Part shown: piece after piece, positions 7,706-15,726 of the stretch
Position numbering within the stretch: position 1 is the first letter of the stretch
Layout of the letters: each line of letters opens with the position of its first letter
Assembly (NCBI RefSeq): GCF_002157465.1
Contig: NZ_NHOC01000002.1
Location: 62,508-126,507 of the forward strand
DNA from: Butyricicoccus porcorum
GTDB taxonomy: Bacteria > Bacillota > Clostridia > Oscillospirales > Butyricicoccaceae
Length of the DNA stretch: 64,000 bases
Direction: 5' to 3'
Notes under the pieces: model-generated
What the model was told of the DNA's origin: nothing
What the model saw: only the letters and a program-made list of their open reading frames with translations
Databases searched by the model: none
Translations under genes and position numbers: made by a program

Positions 7706-8284
7706 ATGGAGCTTCTGGAGCAGTATATTCGTGAAAAGGGCGTAGTCAAGAAAGGAAATGTCCTCAAGGTGGACAGCTTCCTCAACCATCAAATGGATGT
7801 ACATCTTTTTTCCGAAATGGGACGCGAATGGAAGCGCCTGTTTGCGGATGCACCGATCAATAAAATACTTACCATCGAGGCCTCTGGCATTGGCATTGCA
7901 TGTATTGCAGCACAGCTGTTTGAGGTTCCGGTGGTTTTTGCAAAAAAAGCACAGTCGATCAACATTGACGGAGAGGTATATGCCTCCAAGGTACAGTCAT
8001 TTACCCATAAGCGCGTATATGACGTCATTGTATCCAAAAAATTCCTTTCCCCGGACGATCATATCCTTGTGATCGATGACTTCCTTGCGAATGGCTGCGC
8101 GGTCAACGGATTGCTCGATATCATTGAAGCATCCGGTGCTACGTTGGAAGGTGTCGGCATCGCAGTCGAAAAGGGTTTCCAGGAGGGCGGAAAGCTGCTG
8201 CGTGAACGTGGTGTTCGTCTGGAATCACTTGCTATTGTCGATGCGATGGATGCAAAGACCGGCGAGCTGACATTCCGCCATTGA
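7706..8284 (+). CDS. xpt: Xanthine phosphoribosyltransferase
   Basis: Xpt converts xanthine and PRPP to XMP in purine salvage. The 192 residues match the usual size. The family start [20 protein letters not shown], the SFLNHQMD segment and the PRPP-binding loop [11 protein letters not shown] are present. The ATG at 7706 was chosen over an upstream in-frame start because GGAAAGGA (7688-7695) sits at correct spacing and family proteins start at MELL. Monocistronic between its own promoter and a strong terminator. Confidence 0.92.
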   Translation: MELLEQYIREKGVVKKGNVLKVDSFLNHQMDVHLFSEMGREWKRLFADAPINKILTIEASGIGIACIAAQLFEVPVVFAKKAQSINIDGEVYASKVQSFTHKRVYDVIVSKKFLSPDDHILVIDDFLANGCAVNGLLDIIEASGATLEGVGIAVEKGFQEGGKLLRERGVRLESLAIVDAMDAKTGELTFRH

Positions 8285-8306
8285 TCTTCTTTCCGAAAAC
8301 AGAAAA

Positions 8307-8338
8307 AAAACGCCGACGGCATGTGCCGTCGGCGTTTT
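8307..8338. terminator. Bidirectional terminator between xpt and the CoA-transferase gene
   Basis: Perfect stem CGCCGACGGCA with TGCCGTCGGCG (8311-8334), flanked by an A tract and a T tract, so it can serve both converging genes. Confidence 0.9.
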
Positions 8339-8356
8339 GCGCGATATTGGGAAGTT

Positions 8357-9700
8357 TTATCTGCGGTTGGAGGTTCTCCAGATCTTGAGCTTTTCCGCTT
8401 CCTGAATCAGCTCATCGCGGAACTGCGGATGGGCGACAGAGATAATTGCCTCTGCGCGCTCCCAGGTGGACAGACCCTTCAGGCATACCTTGCCGTACTC
8501 AGTGACGAGGTAATGTGTGTTGGTACGGGTGTCGGTAACGGTGGAGCCCGGATTCAGGGTCGGCACGATGCGGCTCTTCAGCTCACCGCTGCGAGTGGTG
8601 AAGGTAGAGGAGCAGCAGATAAAGCTCTTGCCGCCCTTGGACAGATATGCGCCGAGGACAAAGTCCAGCTGTCCGCCTGCGCCGCTGATGTGCTTCACGC
8701 CTGCGGATTCCGCATTGATCTGGCCGGTGAGGTCGAGGTCAACTGCATTGTTGATGGAGATAAAGTTATCGATCTGCGCAATGGTGCGCGCATCGTTGGT
8801 GTAGCTGACCGGTGCGCTCATCAGGGCAGGGTTGTTGTCCATATAGTCATACATCTTTTGGGTGCCGGCACCGAAAGCGTAAACCTGACGGCCCTTGTCG
8901 ATGTTCTTTTTGCTACAGGTGATCTTGCCGGCAGCCGCGATGTCGACAAAGCCATCGACGTACATCTCGGTATGTACACCCAGATCCTTCAGATCGGACT
9001 GTGCGATCAGCGAGCCGACTGCGTTCGGCATGCCGCCGATACCCAGCTGGAGGCATGCGCCGTTCGGGATTTCCTCAACGATCAGCTTGGCAACCGTCTC
9101 ATCGATTTCGGAAGCGGCGCCGCCGCCACCCATCTGGCCAATCGGGGGATTGTTGCCCTCGACGATCATGTCAACCTTGCTGATGTGTACGCCTTCTTCA
9201 AAACCGCCGAGGCAGCGCGGCATGTTCTGGTTGACTTCAACAATGACGATTTTTGCGGTCTCGCAGACAGCGGCAAGATGGGATGCGTTCGGACCGAAGT
9301 TGAAATAGCCGTGCTTGTCCATCGGCGCGACCTGAATCATGACAACATCCGGCTTGTCAATGCTCTCACGGTACCAGCGCGGCAGTTCGGAATAACGCAG
9401 CGGTGCATAGTAAGCAATGCCGTCGTCAATCATGTGGCGTTCGATGCCGCTCATGTGCCAGGAGTTCCAGGAGAAATGCTTATTTGCTTCCGGAACCTGT
9501 GCGATTGCGAGCGGCCACAGCAGAATGCCGCCGCGGATGTTGACATCATACAGCTCGTCCGCGCGTGCTGCGAGTGCCTTGTCCAGCTCGACCGGGATAC
9601 CGGTGCACCAGCCAAAGTCCAGCCAGTCACCGCTTTTTACTACCTTGACCGCTTCTTCCGCGGTAGTCAGTTTGCTCTGATAGAGCGCCTGATAATCCAT
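8357..9700 (-). CDS. Butyryl-CoA:acetate CoA-transferase (4-hydroxybutyrate CoA-transferase family)
   Basis: This enzyme moves CoA from butyryl-CoA to acetate, the last step of butyrate formation in many gut anaerobes. The 447 residues have the family landmarks: the [10 protein letters not shown] motif, the segment [12 protein letters not shown] holding the catalytic glutamate that forms the glutamyl-CoA thioester, and [18 protein letters not shown] near the end. Similarity to the Roseburia/Faecalibacterium type is by memory of the sequence, so a 4-hydroxybutyrate or other short-chain acyl preference cannot be excluded. It stands alone, with its own promoter and terminator. Confidence 0.85.
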   Translation of the reverse strand: MDYQALYQSKLTTAEEAVKVVKSGDWLDFGWCTGIPVELDKALAARADELYDVNIRGGILLWPLAIAQVPEANKHFSWNSWHMSGIERHMIDDGIAYYAPLRYSELPRWYRESIDKPDVVMIQVAPMDKHGYFNFGPNASHLAAVCETAKIVIVEVNQNMPRCLGGFEEGVHISKVDMIVEGNNPPIGQMGGGGAASEIDETVAKLIVEEIPNGACLQLGIGGMPNAVGSLIAQSDLKDLGVHTEMYVDGFVDIAAAGKITCSKKNIDKGRQVYAFGAGTQKMYDYMDNNPALMSAPVSYTNDARTIAQIDNFISINNAVDLDLTGQINAESAGVKHISGAGGQLDFVLGAYLSKGGKSFICCSSTFTTRSGELKSRIVPTLNPGSTVTDTRTNTHYLVTEYGKVCLKGLSTWERAEAIISVAHPQFRDELIQEAEKLKIWRTSNRR

Positions 9701-9789
9701 ACCTAGAAATCCTCCATTCGTATAACATACTCAAAAAGAGATAAAAAACAGTGCAAAACATACAAAAATAACAGGGTTTTACACAATTT

Positions 9790-9818
9790 ATTGTACCAGT
9801 GAGAGCGGCTTTCGTCAA
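9790..9818 (-). promoter_or_regulatory. Promoter of the CoA-transferase gene
   Basis: On the minus strand TTGACG (9818-9813), 17-base spacer, TACAAT (9795-9790); leader of about 80 bases to the start codon. Confidence 0.7.
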
Positions 9819-9851
9819 GCAGGCTGACGAAAATTGCACAGAATTGCACCC

Positions 9852-9880
9852 TTGTATTTGGCAGCAGCATGATGTACCAT
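9852..9880 (+). promoter_or_regulatory. Promoter of the DMT exporter gene
   Basis: TTGTAT (9852-9857), 17-base spacer, TACCAT (9875-9880), divergent from the CoA-transferase promoter. Confidence 0.5.
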
Positions 9881-9921
9881 AAACAGGATAAAAAAGAAAC
9901 AACAAATAGGAGAAAAATGAT

Positions 9922-10842
9922 ATGAATGCAATCAAACAAGGCGGAATCTTTTTGCCGGCACTGCTGTGCACGCTGCTCTGGGGCAGCGCATTTCCATCGG
10001 TTAAGACAGGCTATGCGCTGTTTGGCATTGGGGATGATGCGTACAGCAAGCTGTTTTTTGCGGGTTGGCGGTTTATGCTGGCAGGCGTCGCAGTGCTCGC
10101 GGTTTCCGCCGTGCTGAATAAAAAGCTGATTTTTCCGAAGCGTTCGCTCTGGAAGGGCATCCTGCTGCTTGGCTTTGTGCAGACGACCCTGCAATATGTG
10201 TTCTTTTACATTGGCCTGTCGCACACGACCGGCGTCAAGGGCTCTGTCATCACGGCGATGTCGACTTTTCTGGCGGTCGGTGCATCGCACTTCCTGTTTC
10301 CGGATGACCGTTTGACCACGGCGAAAACAATCGGCTGCCTGGTCGGCTTTGTCGGTGTTGTGATGATCAGTATCAGCTCCGTGGATGCACTCGGCGGCGG
10401 TTTTGCTCTGACCGGAGAGGGCTTCATGCTGCTGTCCACTGTGGCATCCGGCGCGGGTGCGGTCATCAGCAAATTCGTTGCAAAGGGGGAATCCCCCATG
10501 ATGATTACCGGCTGGCAGCTGTTTTTCGGTGGTGCCGTGCTGCTGCTCGCGGGCATATTCGGCGGCGGGCATTTTACCACTGTGACGCCGAAGGCGGTTG
10601 CCCTGCTGGGCTATCTGATTTTCCTTTCGGCAGCGGCGTTCAGCATCTGGACCTGGCTGCTCAAGAAATACCCGGTCGGAAAGGTCACGGTGTACAATTT
10701 CCTCGTGCCTGTATTCGGCACGCTGATGTCCGGCATCATCCTGCATGAGACTGTGTTCACCGTGCGCAATATGCTCTCACTTGTGCTCGTCTGTGTCGGC
10801 ATCGTGCTGGTAAACCGGACGAAAGCAGAGAAAACAGCCTGA
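9922..10842 (+). CDS. EamA-type drug/metabolite transporter (DMT superfamily)
   Basis: Integral membrane protein of 306 residues with about ten hydrophobic helices in two EamA repeats. The first starts at PALLCTLLWGSAFPSVKTGY; the second begins near GEGFMLLSTVASGAGAVISK. Members export amino acids or other small metabolites; the substrate cannot be told. ATG preceded by AGGAGA. Followed by a strong terminator, so it is monocistronic. Confidence 0.85.
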   Translation: MNAIKQGGIFLPALLCTLLWGSAFPSVKTGYALFGIGDDAYSKLFFAGWRFMLAGVAVLAVSAVLNKKLIFPKRSLWKGILLLGFVQTTLQYVFFYIGLSHTTGVKGSVITAMSTFLAVGASHFLFPDDRLTTAKTIGCLVGFVGVVMISISSVDALGGGFALTGEGFMLLSTVASGAGAVISKFVAKGESPMMITGWQLFFGGAVLLLAGIFGGGHFTTVTPKAVALLGYLIFLSAAAFSIWTWLLKKYPVGKVTVYNFLVPVFGTLMSGIILHETVFTVRNMLSLVLVCVGIVLVNRTKAEKTA

Positions 10843-10871
10843 CAGGACGAAATAAAAACGTCGATGAAACA

Positions 10872-10912
10872 CCCGGTTGCGCGCCGGTTGCTGGCCGCAA
10901 CCGGGATTTTTT
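10872..10912 (+). terminator. Terminator of the DMT gene
   Basis: Ten-base perfect stem CCCGGTTGCG (10872-10881) with CGCAACCGGG (10896-10905), then TTTTTT. Confidence 0.88.
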
Positions 10913-10951
10913 GTTATACTTTTTGCATCAGAATAAAACGGAGGCGGAAGT

Positions 10952-11317
10952 ATGGCACAGATTGTCTCGATTGAAGTAATAGTACAGCTTTTGAATCTGT
11001 TCCTCTTGGGCTTGATTGTCTATCTGTTCGTGCTGGTGATCCGGGCGCTGCGGAAATATCTGCGCTCCGGCGAGGTGCGGGAGGAAAAGAAAAAGATCAG
11101 GCGCTCGCTCGGCGAAAGCCTGAAGGCGCATCGCGTCGGGTGTAAAATGACACAGGAATTTGTGGCGGAGCGCATTGGTGTGAGCCGTCAGGCGGTGTCC
11201 AAATGGGAGCGCGGAGCGTCTGACCCAAATACAGCAAATCTTCTGGCACTGGCAAAACTGTACGGAATCGAGCCGGAGGAGCTCCTGGCGGAAATCCGGA
11301 AGGAAACAGAAGAATAA
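10952..11317 (+). CDS. Membrane-anchored XRE-type helix-turn-helix protein
   Basis: 121 residues. Residues ~7-32 form one hydrophobic membrane segment (VIVQLLNLFLLGLIVYLFVL), followed by a basic linker and an XRE/Cro helix-turn-helix (residues ~55-110) with the recognition segment VSRQAVSKWERGASDPNT. A DNA-binding domain held at the membrane suggests it reads a membrane or local signal, or acts near the membrane; its target is unknown. Flanked by terminators on both sides, so it forms its own unit just before the sigma-factor pair. Confidence 0.75.
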   Translation: MAQIVSIEVIVQLLNLFLLGLIVYLFVLVIRALRKYLRSGEVREEKKKIRRSLGESLKAHRVGCKMTQEFVAERIGVSRQAVSKWERGASDPNTANLLALAKLYGIEPEELLAEIRKETEE

Positions 11318-11320
11318 AAC

Positions 11321-11357
11321 AAGCCTGTTCCGGCTGAAAACCGGGACAGGTTTTTTT
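11321..11357 (+). terminator. Terminator of the membrane HTH gene
   Basis: Stem CCTGTTCCGG with CCGGGACAGG (one G-U pair), then a run of seven T. Confidence 0.85.
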
Positions 11358-11440
11358 GTGTAAAAAAATTTTATCAGGCGGGCAACCGCTGCGCCCTGTT
11401 TTCCTAGTATAATAGAAAACAGACAAGGGGAGGGATTACC

Positions 11441-11998
11441 ATGCAGGACAACGAGATCATTGCGCTGTATTGGGCGCGTGCGGAAGGCGCAATTGCGGAA
11501 ACTGCAAAGCGGTATGGATCGTATTGTTACGCGATTGCATGGAACATCCTGCACCGGCAGGAGGACGCAGAGGAGTGTGAAAACGACACCTGGCTTGCCG
11601 CATGGAACACCATGCCGCCTGCGCGTCCGCAGAAGCTGGCCACATTTCTGGGAAGGCTGACGCGGAACATTGCACTCGACCGGTACGATTACAACACAGC
11701 GCAGAAGCGCGGTGGGGAATTTCCGCTTGTGTTGTCTGAGCTGTCAGAGTGTATTGCCGCAGTGGACAATGTAGAAAAGCAGGCGGAAGCCCAAGAGACA
11801 GCGGCCTGCATCAGCACATTCCTGCGCACGCAGAGTAAAATCAGCCGCATGGTATTTGTGCGCCGGTATTGGTATGCGGATTCGATTGCGGACATCGCAA
11901 AGCGGTTTGGCATGCGCGAGAGCCGTGTAAAATCCATGATGTTCCGCACCCGGAATAAATTGCGTGATTATCTGGAAGCCGAAGGGGTGATCCTGTGA
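11441..11998 (+). CDS. ECF-type sigma-70 family RNA polymerase sigma factor
   Basis: 185 residues, the size of ECF sigma factors, which direct RNA polymerase to stress- or envelope-response promoters. Region 2 is seen in AWNILHRQEDAEECENDTWL and LTRNIALDRYDYN (about residues 29-89); region 4 with its helix-turn-helix in YWYADSIADIAKRFGMRESR followed by VKSMMFRTRNKLRDYL. The stop codon overlaps the GTG start of the next gene, typical of sigma/anti-sigma pairs. ATG at 11441 with GGGGAGGGA upstream. Confidence 0.88.
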   Translation: MQDNEIIALYWARAEGAIAETAKRYGSYCYAIAWNILHRQEDAEECENDTWLAAWNTMPPARPQKLATFLGRLTRNIALDRYDYNTAQKRGGEFPLVLSELSECIAAVDNVEKQAEAQETAACISTFLRTQSKISRMVFVRRYWYADSIADIAKRFGMRESRVKSMMFRTRNKLRDYLEAEGVIL

Positions 11999-12741
11999 AT
12001 GAGAAGGAGTTATTCCGCCGGATTGGCGGACTGGATGACGATTTGATTGCAGAAGCGGCAAACCATCGCCGTGTTCCGGTCAGACGTCTTGCGGCGGCAG
12101 CCTGCGCTGTATTGATTGTGGCGGCATCCATGGGGATGTATCGCGCGCAGCAGCGGACACCGTTCGCACTCGAACACTCGACCGGAGATGTCTCGGTGGA
12201 GGTGGTCAGCGAATTGCCGGAATATGGGGAATCTGCCTGCCTTGCCTACATGACGGAGGAAGAGCTGGTCACGGACAGTCAAACAGATATTATGCGGGGA
12301 ACGGTCACAGACATACAGAATGTTCTGGTTTCCTGTGGTGACTGGAGTGGATATCGGGCGGTGATTGAGGTGAAAACAGATTATGTGTACCGCACGTACA
12401 GCGGCTGTAAAGCCGGTGATACCGTGTGCCTGCTCGCACCCGGACCGATTCGTATGGAAACACAGAGCATGAGCGGACTTGACACCGTGCGGCAGATTGA
12501 GGTCGGCATGGAAGGTATTTTTATGGGCCGTCCATATGGAGAGAATGATGTGGAAGAGCAGGACGGCAGCCGGCTGTACTGGATGGATGTTGCCCGGTAC
12601 GGGCTGCCCGACGGCATCCGATATGCTTTCCTACAGACAGACAGCGGCCTGCTGTTCGACCGGGATGCCTATCCGTCGTTTTCCGATGCACAGACGCTGG
12701 ATGAGGTCGCGGAAGGCCTTGAAAAGCTGATTTCACCGTAA
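11995..12741 (+). CDS. Membrane protein co-encoded with the ECF sigma factor, possible anti-sigma factor
   Basis: 248 residues: a short cytoplasmic N-terminus (~38 residues), one membrane helix (RLAAAACAVLIVAASMGMY), and a ~190-residue extracellular domain with beta-type sequence. The layout fits a single-span anti-sigma factor that holds the sigma factor until an outside signal arrives, but I see no known zinc anti-sigma motif, so this role is inferred from the four-base overlap with the sigma gene. GTG start at 11995. Confidence 0.6.
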   Translation: MNEKELFRRIGGLDDDLIAEAANHRRVPVRRLAAAACAVLIVAASMGMYRAQQRTPFALEHSTGDVSVEVVSELPEYGESACLAYMTEEELVTDSQTDIMRGTVTDIQNVLVSCGDWSGYRAVIEVKTDYVYRTYSGCKAGDTVCLLAPGPIRMETQSMSGLDTVRQIEVGMEGIFMGRPYGENDVEEQDGSRLYWMDVARYGLPDGIRYAFLQTDSGLLFDRDAYPSFSDAQTLDEVAEGLEKLISP

Positions 12742-12757
12742 CAAACAGAGACAAAAC

Positions 12758-12782
12758 GAGCCAGCCTTTTTCAGGCTGGCTC
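12758..12782. terminator. Convergent hairpin between the sigma operon and the MATE gene
   Basis: Ten-base stem GAGCCAGCCT with AGGCTGGCTC. No long T tract on the plus side; on the minus side it is followed by GTTTTG. Probably a weak bidirectional terminator. Confidence 0.55.
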
Positions 12783-12796
12783 GCTGCATGCAGAAA

Positions 12797-14152
12797 TCAG
12801 GTTTTCAGTTTGCGGTACACTGTCCGGTACATCGTTGTGAAACACGCAACACCGCCGAGCAGGTTGGAAATCGGTTCGGCGAGGAAGACGCCGTATACAC
12901 CTAAACTGCAGACATGCGGCAAAATCAGCGTCAGCGGGATGACGACAATGCCCTTGCGGAAGATGGAAAAGAAAATCGCATGGCGCGACTTGCCGAGCGC
13001 GGTGAATACTGCCTGCCCGGAAAATTGCAGTGCCATCAGGAAAAAGCCGAAGAAGTACACATGCATCGCGGGCACGCCTGCGGCAGTCAGTGCCGGATCG
13101 GTGTTGAAAATATGGATGAAAAAGTGGGGGAACAGCGAAATAATGCCCCAGACCGCGAGGGAATAGACAATCAGCGTGATGGACATGAACCGGATGGCCT
13201 GCCGCACGCGCGCGTGCAGTGCCGCGCCGTAATTGAAGCTGATAACCGGTTGGGCGCTGCCCGAAATGCCGTTGATCGGCAGCATGATGATCTCACGCAC
13301 CGAGTTGAGCACGGTCATAACGCCGACATATACGTCGCCGCCAAAGAATTGCAGCGAACTGTTGCAGGCGACCTGCACCAGACTGTTGGTTACGCTCATC
13401 GTGAAGCCTGCCAGTCCGAGTGTCAGGATTTTTTTCACGCGAGCTGCCTGTAAGCGCAGATGCCTGCGCCGCAGGCGCAGCAGCGTGTGCGAGCCGGTCA
13501 GAAAGCGCATGGTCCACAGTGCCGCGACAAATTGAGAGAGCACGGTTGCGCACGCTGCACCGCGCACGCCCATGTGCAGGGCGAAAATGAAGATCGGGTC
13601 GAGAATCAGGTTGAGCACCGCACCGATGATAACCGTCAACATGCCGGTGCGCCCGAAGCCCTGCGCATTGATGAAGTTGTTCATGCCGAGTGACAGCATA
13701 ACGAAGACATTGCCAATCAGATAGATTGTGATATAGGACATCGCATAGGGGAGCGTAACACTGCTCGCACCGAGTGCAAGCAGCAGCGGACGGCGCACCA
13801 GCAGGCCAATGGCAGTCAATCCGAAGCCAAAGCACAGCAGTAGGGTCAGGCAGTTTCCCATAATGCCCTCGGCTTCTTCGTCCTGCCCTGCACCACGCTG
13901 CATGGAGAACAGCGGCGCGCCGCCCATGCCGATCAGGTTGGCAAAGGCAACTACCATTGTAATGATGGGAAAGCATACGCCGAGACCCGTCAGTGCATTG
14001 GTCGCGTCTGTACCCATGCGGCCGATGTAAATGCGGTCGACGATGTTATACAGCACGTTGACAAGCTGTGCCAGCGTCATCGGCACTGCAAGGCGGATGA
14101 TGTTGGACGAGACACTTCCTTTTGAAAAATCGGTTTCCGATTGTAGATTCAT
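12797..14152 (-). CDS. MATE-family multidrug/metabolite efflux pump
   Basis: Twelve-helix antiporter that exports drugs or metabolites in exchange for Na+ or H+. Starting at 14152 (MNLQSETDFSKGSVSSNIIR) it has 451 residues, normal for the family, and shows the first MATE segment LAVPMTLAQLVNVLYNIVDR and ISGSAQPVISFNYGAALHAR near the middle of the second half. A longer in-frame reading upstream would add 58 residues, but it runs past the promoter at 14189-14217 and is rejected. Confidence 0.88.
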   Translation of the reverse strand: MNLQSETDFSKGSVSSNIIRLAVPMTLAQLVNVLYNIVDRIYIGRMGTDATNALTGLGVCFPIITMVVAFANLIGMGGAPLFSMQRGAGQDEEAEGIMGNCLTLLLCFGFGLTAIGLLVRRPLLLALGASSVTLPYAMSYITIYLIGNVFVMLSLGMNNFINAQGFGRTGMLTVIIGAVLNLILDPIFIFALHMGVRGAACATVLSQFVAALWTMRFLTGSHTLLRLRRRHLRLQAARVKKILTLGLAGFTMSVTNSLVQVACNSSLQFFGGDVYVGVMTVLNSVREIIMLPINGISGSAQPVISFNYGAALHARVRQAIRFMSITLIVYSLAVWGIISLFPHFFIHIFNTDPALTAAGVPAMHVYFFGFFLMALQFSGQAVFTALGKSRHAIFFSIFRKGIVVIPLTLILPHVCSLGVYGVFLAEPISNLLGGVACFTTMYRTVYRKLKT

Positions 14153-14188
14153 GATAAAACACAGTCTTTCTGTCGAGATTGTATTGCT

Positions 14189-14217
14189 ATTATAGCACTG
14201 CCCGATGCAGCGTGCAA
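14189..14217 (-). promoter_or_regulatory. MATE gene promoter
   Basis: Minus strand TTGCAC (14217-14212), 17-base spacer, TATAAT (14194-14189); start near 14182, about 30 bases before the ATG. Confidence 0.8.
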
Positions 14218-14349
14218 AGAAAAGAAATGGCATTACGGGCTTCCAAAAGATGATGAAAGAAAAAAGCACAAAACACGGGAGGAAAATGCGGGGATCTTTG
14301 ACAGGAATTGAGAAGTTTTTTTGCATAACAAAAGAATGGGGAAATGCAA

Positions 14350-14378
14350 TTGACTTTTGTATCGAACTGGACTACTCT
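14350..14378 (+). promoter_or_regulatory. MFS transporter promoter
   Basis: TTGACT (14350-14355), 17-base spacer, TACTCT (14373-14378). Confidence 0.6.
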
Positions 14379-14432
14379 TTCAGTTGGTTCGTTTTATTTA
14401 CGTTTGGAAAAAGGAAATTGCGGAGGTACAAA

Positions 14433-15656
14433 ATGCAACAAAAGGAGTCGTTTTTCCGTTCAATCGGGCGGGATAACCGGTACATTGTCGGAAACCTGTT
14501 TTATGCGTATTTTGCGCAGGGCTTCGCGCTGATTATGCTGGGTGCAATTTTGCCGGTGCTCAAGGCGGATTATGCGCTCGACTATCAGGTCGGCGGCATG
14601 CTGCTGTCGGTGCAGTCGGTCGGCTATGCCGTTGCAGGTCTGGGCGCGGGTTTTCTGCCGCTGTATTTCGGCTTGAAAAATTCATTTATCCTGCTGACAT
14701 CCGGCGTTGCCATCGGCATGGGCATGCTTCTGGTGAGCGGAAATCCGGTCTGGCTGCTGATTGCGATGGCGCTCATCGGCATCAGCAAGGGTGCTGTCAC
14801 CAACTACAACAACCAGATTATGAGCGATCTGGCGCGCGGCAATGCCGGCCCGCTGAACATGCTGCATGCATTTTTTGCCATCGGTGCGTGTATTGCACCG
14901 TTTGCTGTGCTGTTCTGCTCGAAGGTGGATGCATCCGGCTGGCGTCTGGCGGCGGCGATTGCGACGGCAGCGGCAGTGCTCGGCCTGCTCGCCATGTCGC
15001 GCATGAAGCTGGACAACACGCGTGCCTCCGGTGGAAAGGCGGAAAAATCCGCAGTTTCGTTCGGCTTTTTCTGGGAAAAGATTTTCTGGGTCACAGTGTT
15101 GATTGTCTTTTTCTATCAGTGCATTGAGGCGTCTATGATGGGTTGGCTGACATCATTTTTCGTCGATTCGGGCGTTATGACCAATGATTTTGCACAGGTT
15201 GTCACCTCTGCATTGTGGATTGCACTGCTGGTCGGCCGGTTCAGCTGCTCCGGCCTTGCGCTGCGTTTTCGTCCATATCAGATGATTGTGGTTATGGCGG
15301 CGGGACAGCTCGGCTTTCTGTATCTGCTGATCCATAGCCACAGCTTTGCGATGATGATGGTCTCAACCGTCGGTCTGGGCCTGAGCATGTCCGGCATGTA
15401 TGGTACTTCTGTATCCAATGCGGGAGATCTGTTCGCGCGTTATCCGGTCTGCATGGGTTTCTTTGTCCTGCTGACCAGCATGGGTGCCGTTGTCGCGCCG
15501 TCTGCCGTCGGCATGGTGGCAAATGTCGCAGGCATGCGCACCGGCCTTGCTGTCCTGTTGATTGCTGCCGTTGCACTGATTGTCATGGCTGTGTACAATG
15601 CGGTGATGGTCTGCGGCCGCGCAGTCAGAAAGCATGCAGTAAAGCATCACGCATAA
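14433..15656 (+). CDS. MFS transporter, sugar-permease-like
   Basis: Major facilitator of 407 residues with twelve predicted helices. The ATG at 14433 has CGGAGG at 14421-14426; the longer upstream frame is excluded because it would begin before the promoter. Helix 1 starts IVGNLFYAYFAQGFALIMLG and a loop with ARGNAGPLNMLHAFFAIGA follows helix 4, as in the FucP/NarK-like MFS groups. Substrate unknown. Confidence 0.82.
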   Translation: MQQKESFFRSIGRDNRYIVGNLFYAYFAQGFALIMLGAILPVLKADYALDYQVGGMLLSVQSVGYAVAGLGAGFLPLYFGLKNSFILLTSGVAIGMGMLLVSGNPVWLLIAMALIGISKGAVTNYNNQIMSDLARGNAGPLNMLHAFFAIGACIAPFAVLFCSKVDASGWRLAAAIATAAAVLGLLAMSRMKLDNTRASGGKAEKSAVSFGFFWEKIFWVTVLIVFFYQCIEASMMGWLTSFFVDSGVMTNDFAQVVTSALWIALLVGRFSCSGLALRFRPYQMIVVMAAGQLGFLYLLIHSHSFAMMMVSTVGLGLSMSGMYGTSVSNAGDLFARYPVCMGFFVLLTSMGAVVAPSAVGMVANVAGMRTGLAVLLIAAVALIVMAVYNAVMVCGRAVRKHAVKHHA

Positions 15657-15677
15657 CGAATTGCATTGAGAAAACGG

Positions 15678-15714
15678 AAGCACCCGCGATTCTTCGTGAA
15701 TCGCGGGTGCTTTT
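15678..15714. terminator. Bidirectional terminator between the MFS and hydrogenase genes
   Basis: Fifteen-base stem AAGCACCCGCGATTC with GAATCGCGGGTGCTT, then TTTT on the plus side; convergent genes on both sides. Confidence 0.85.
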
Positions 15715-15726
15715 GGGTATGTGCGG

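Noticed and set aside
14205-14432. N-terminal extension of the MFS transporter
   Set aside because: It precedes the promoter at 14350-14378 and adds no family sequence; the ATG at 14433 has a good ribosome site.
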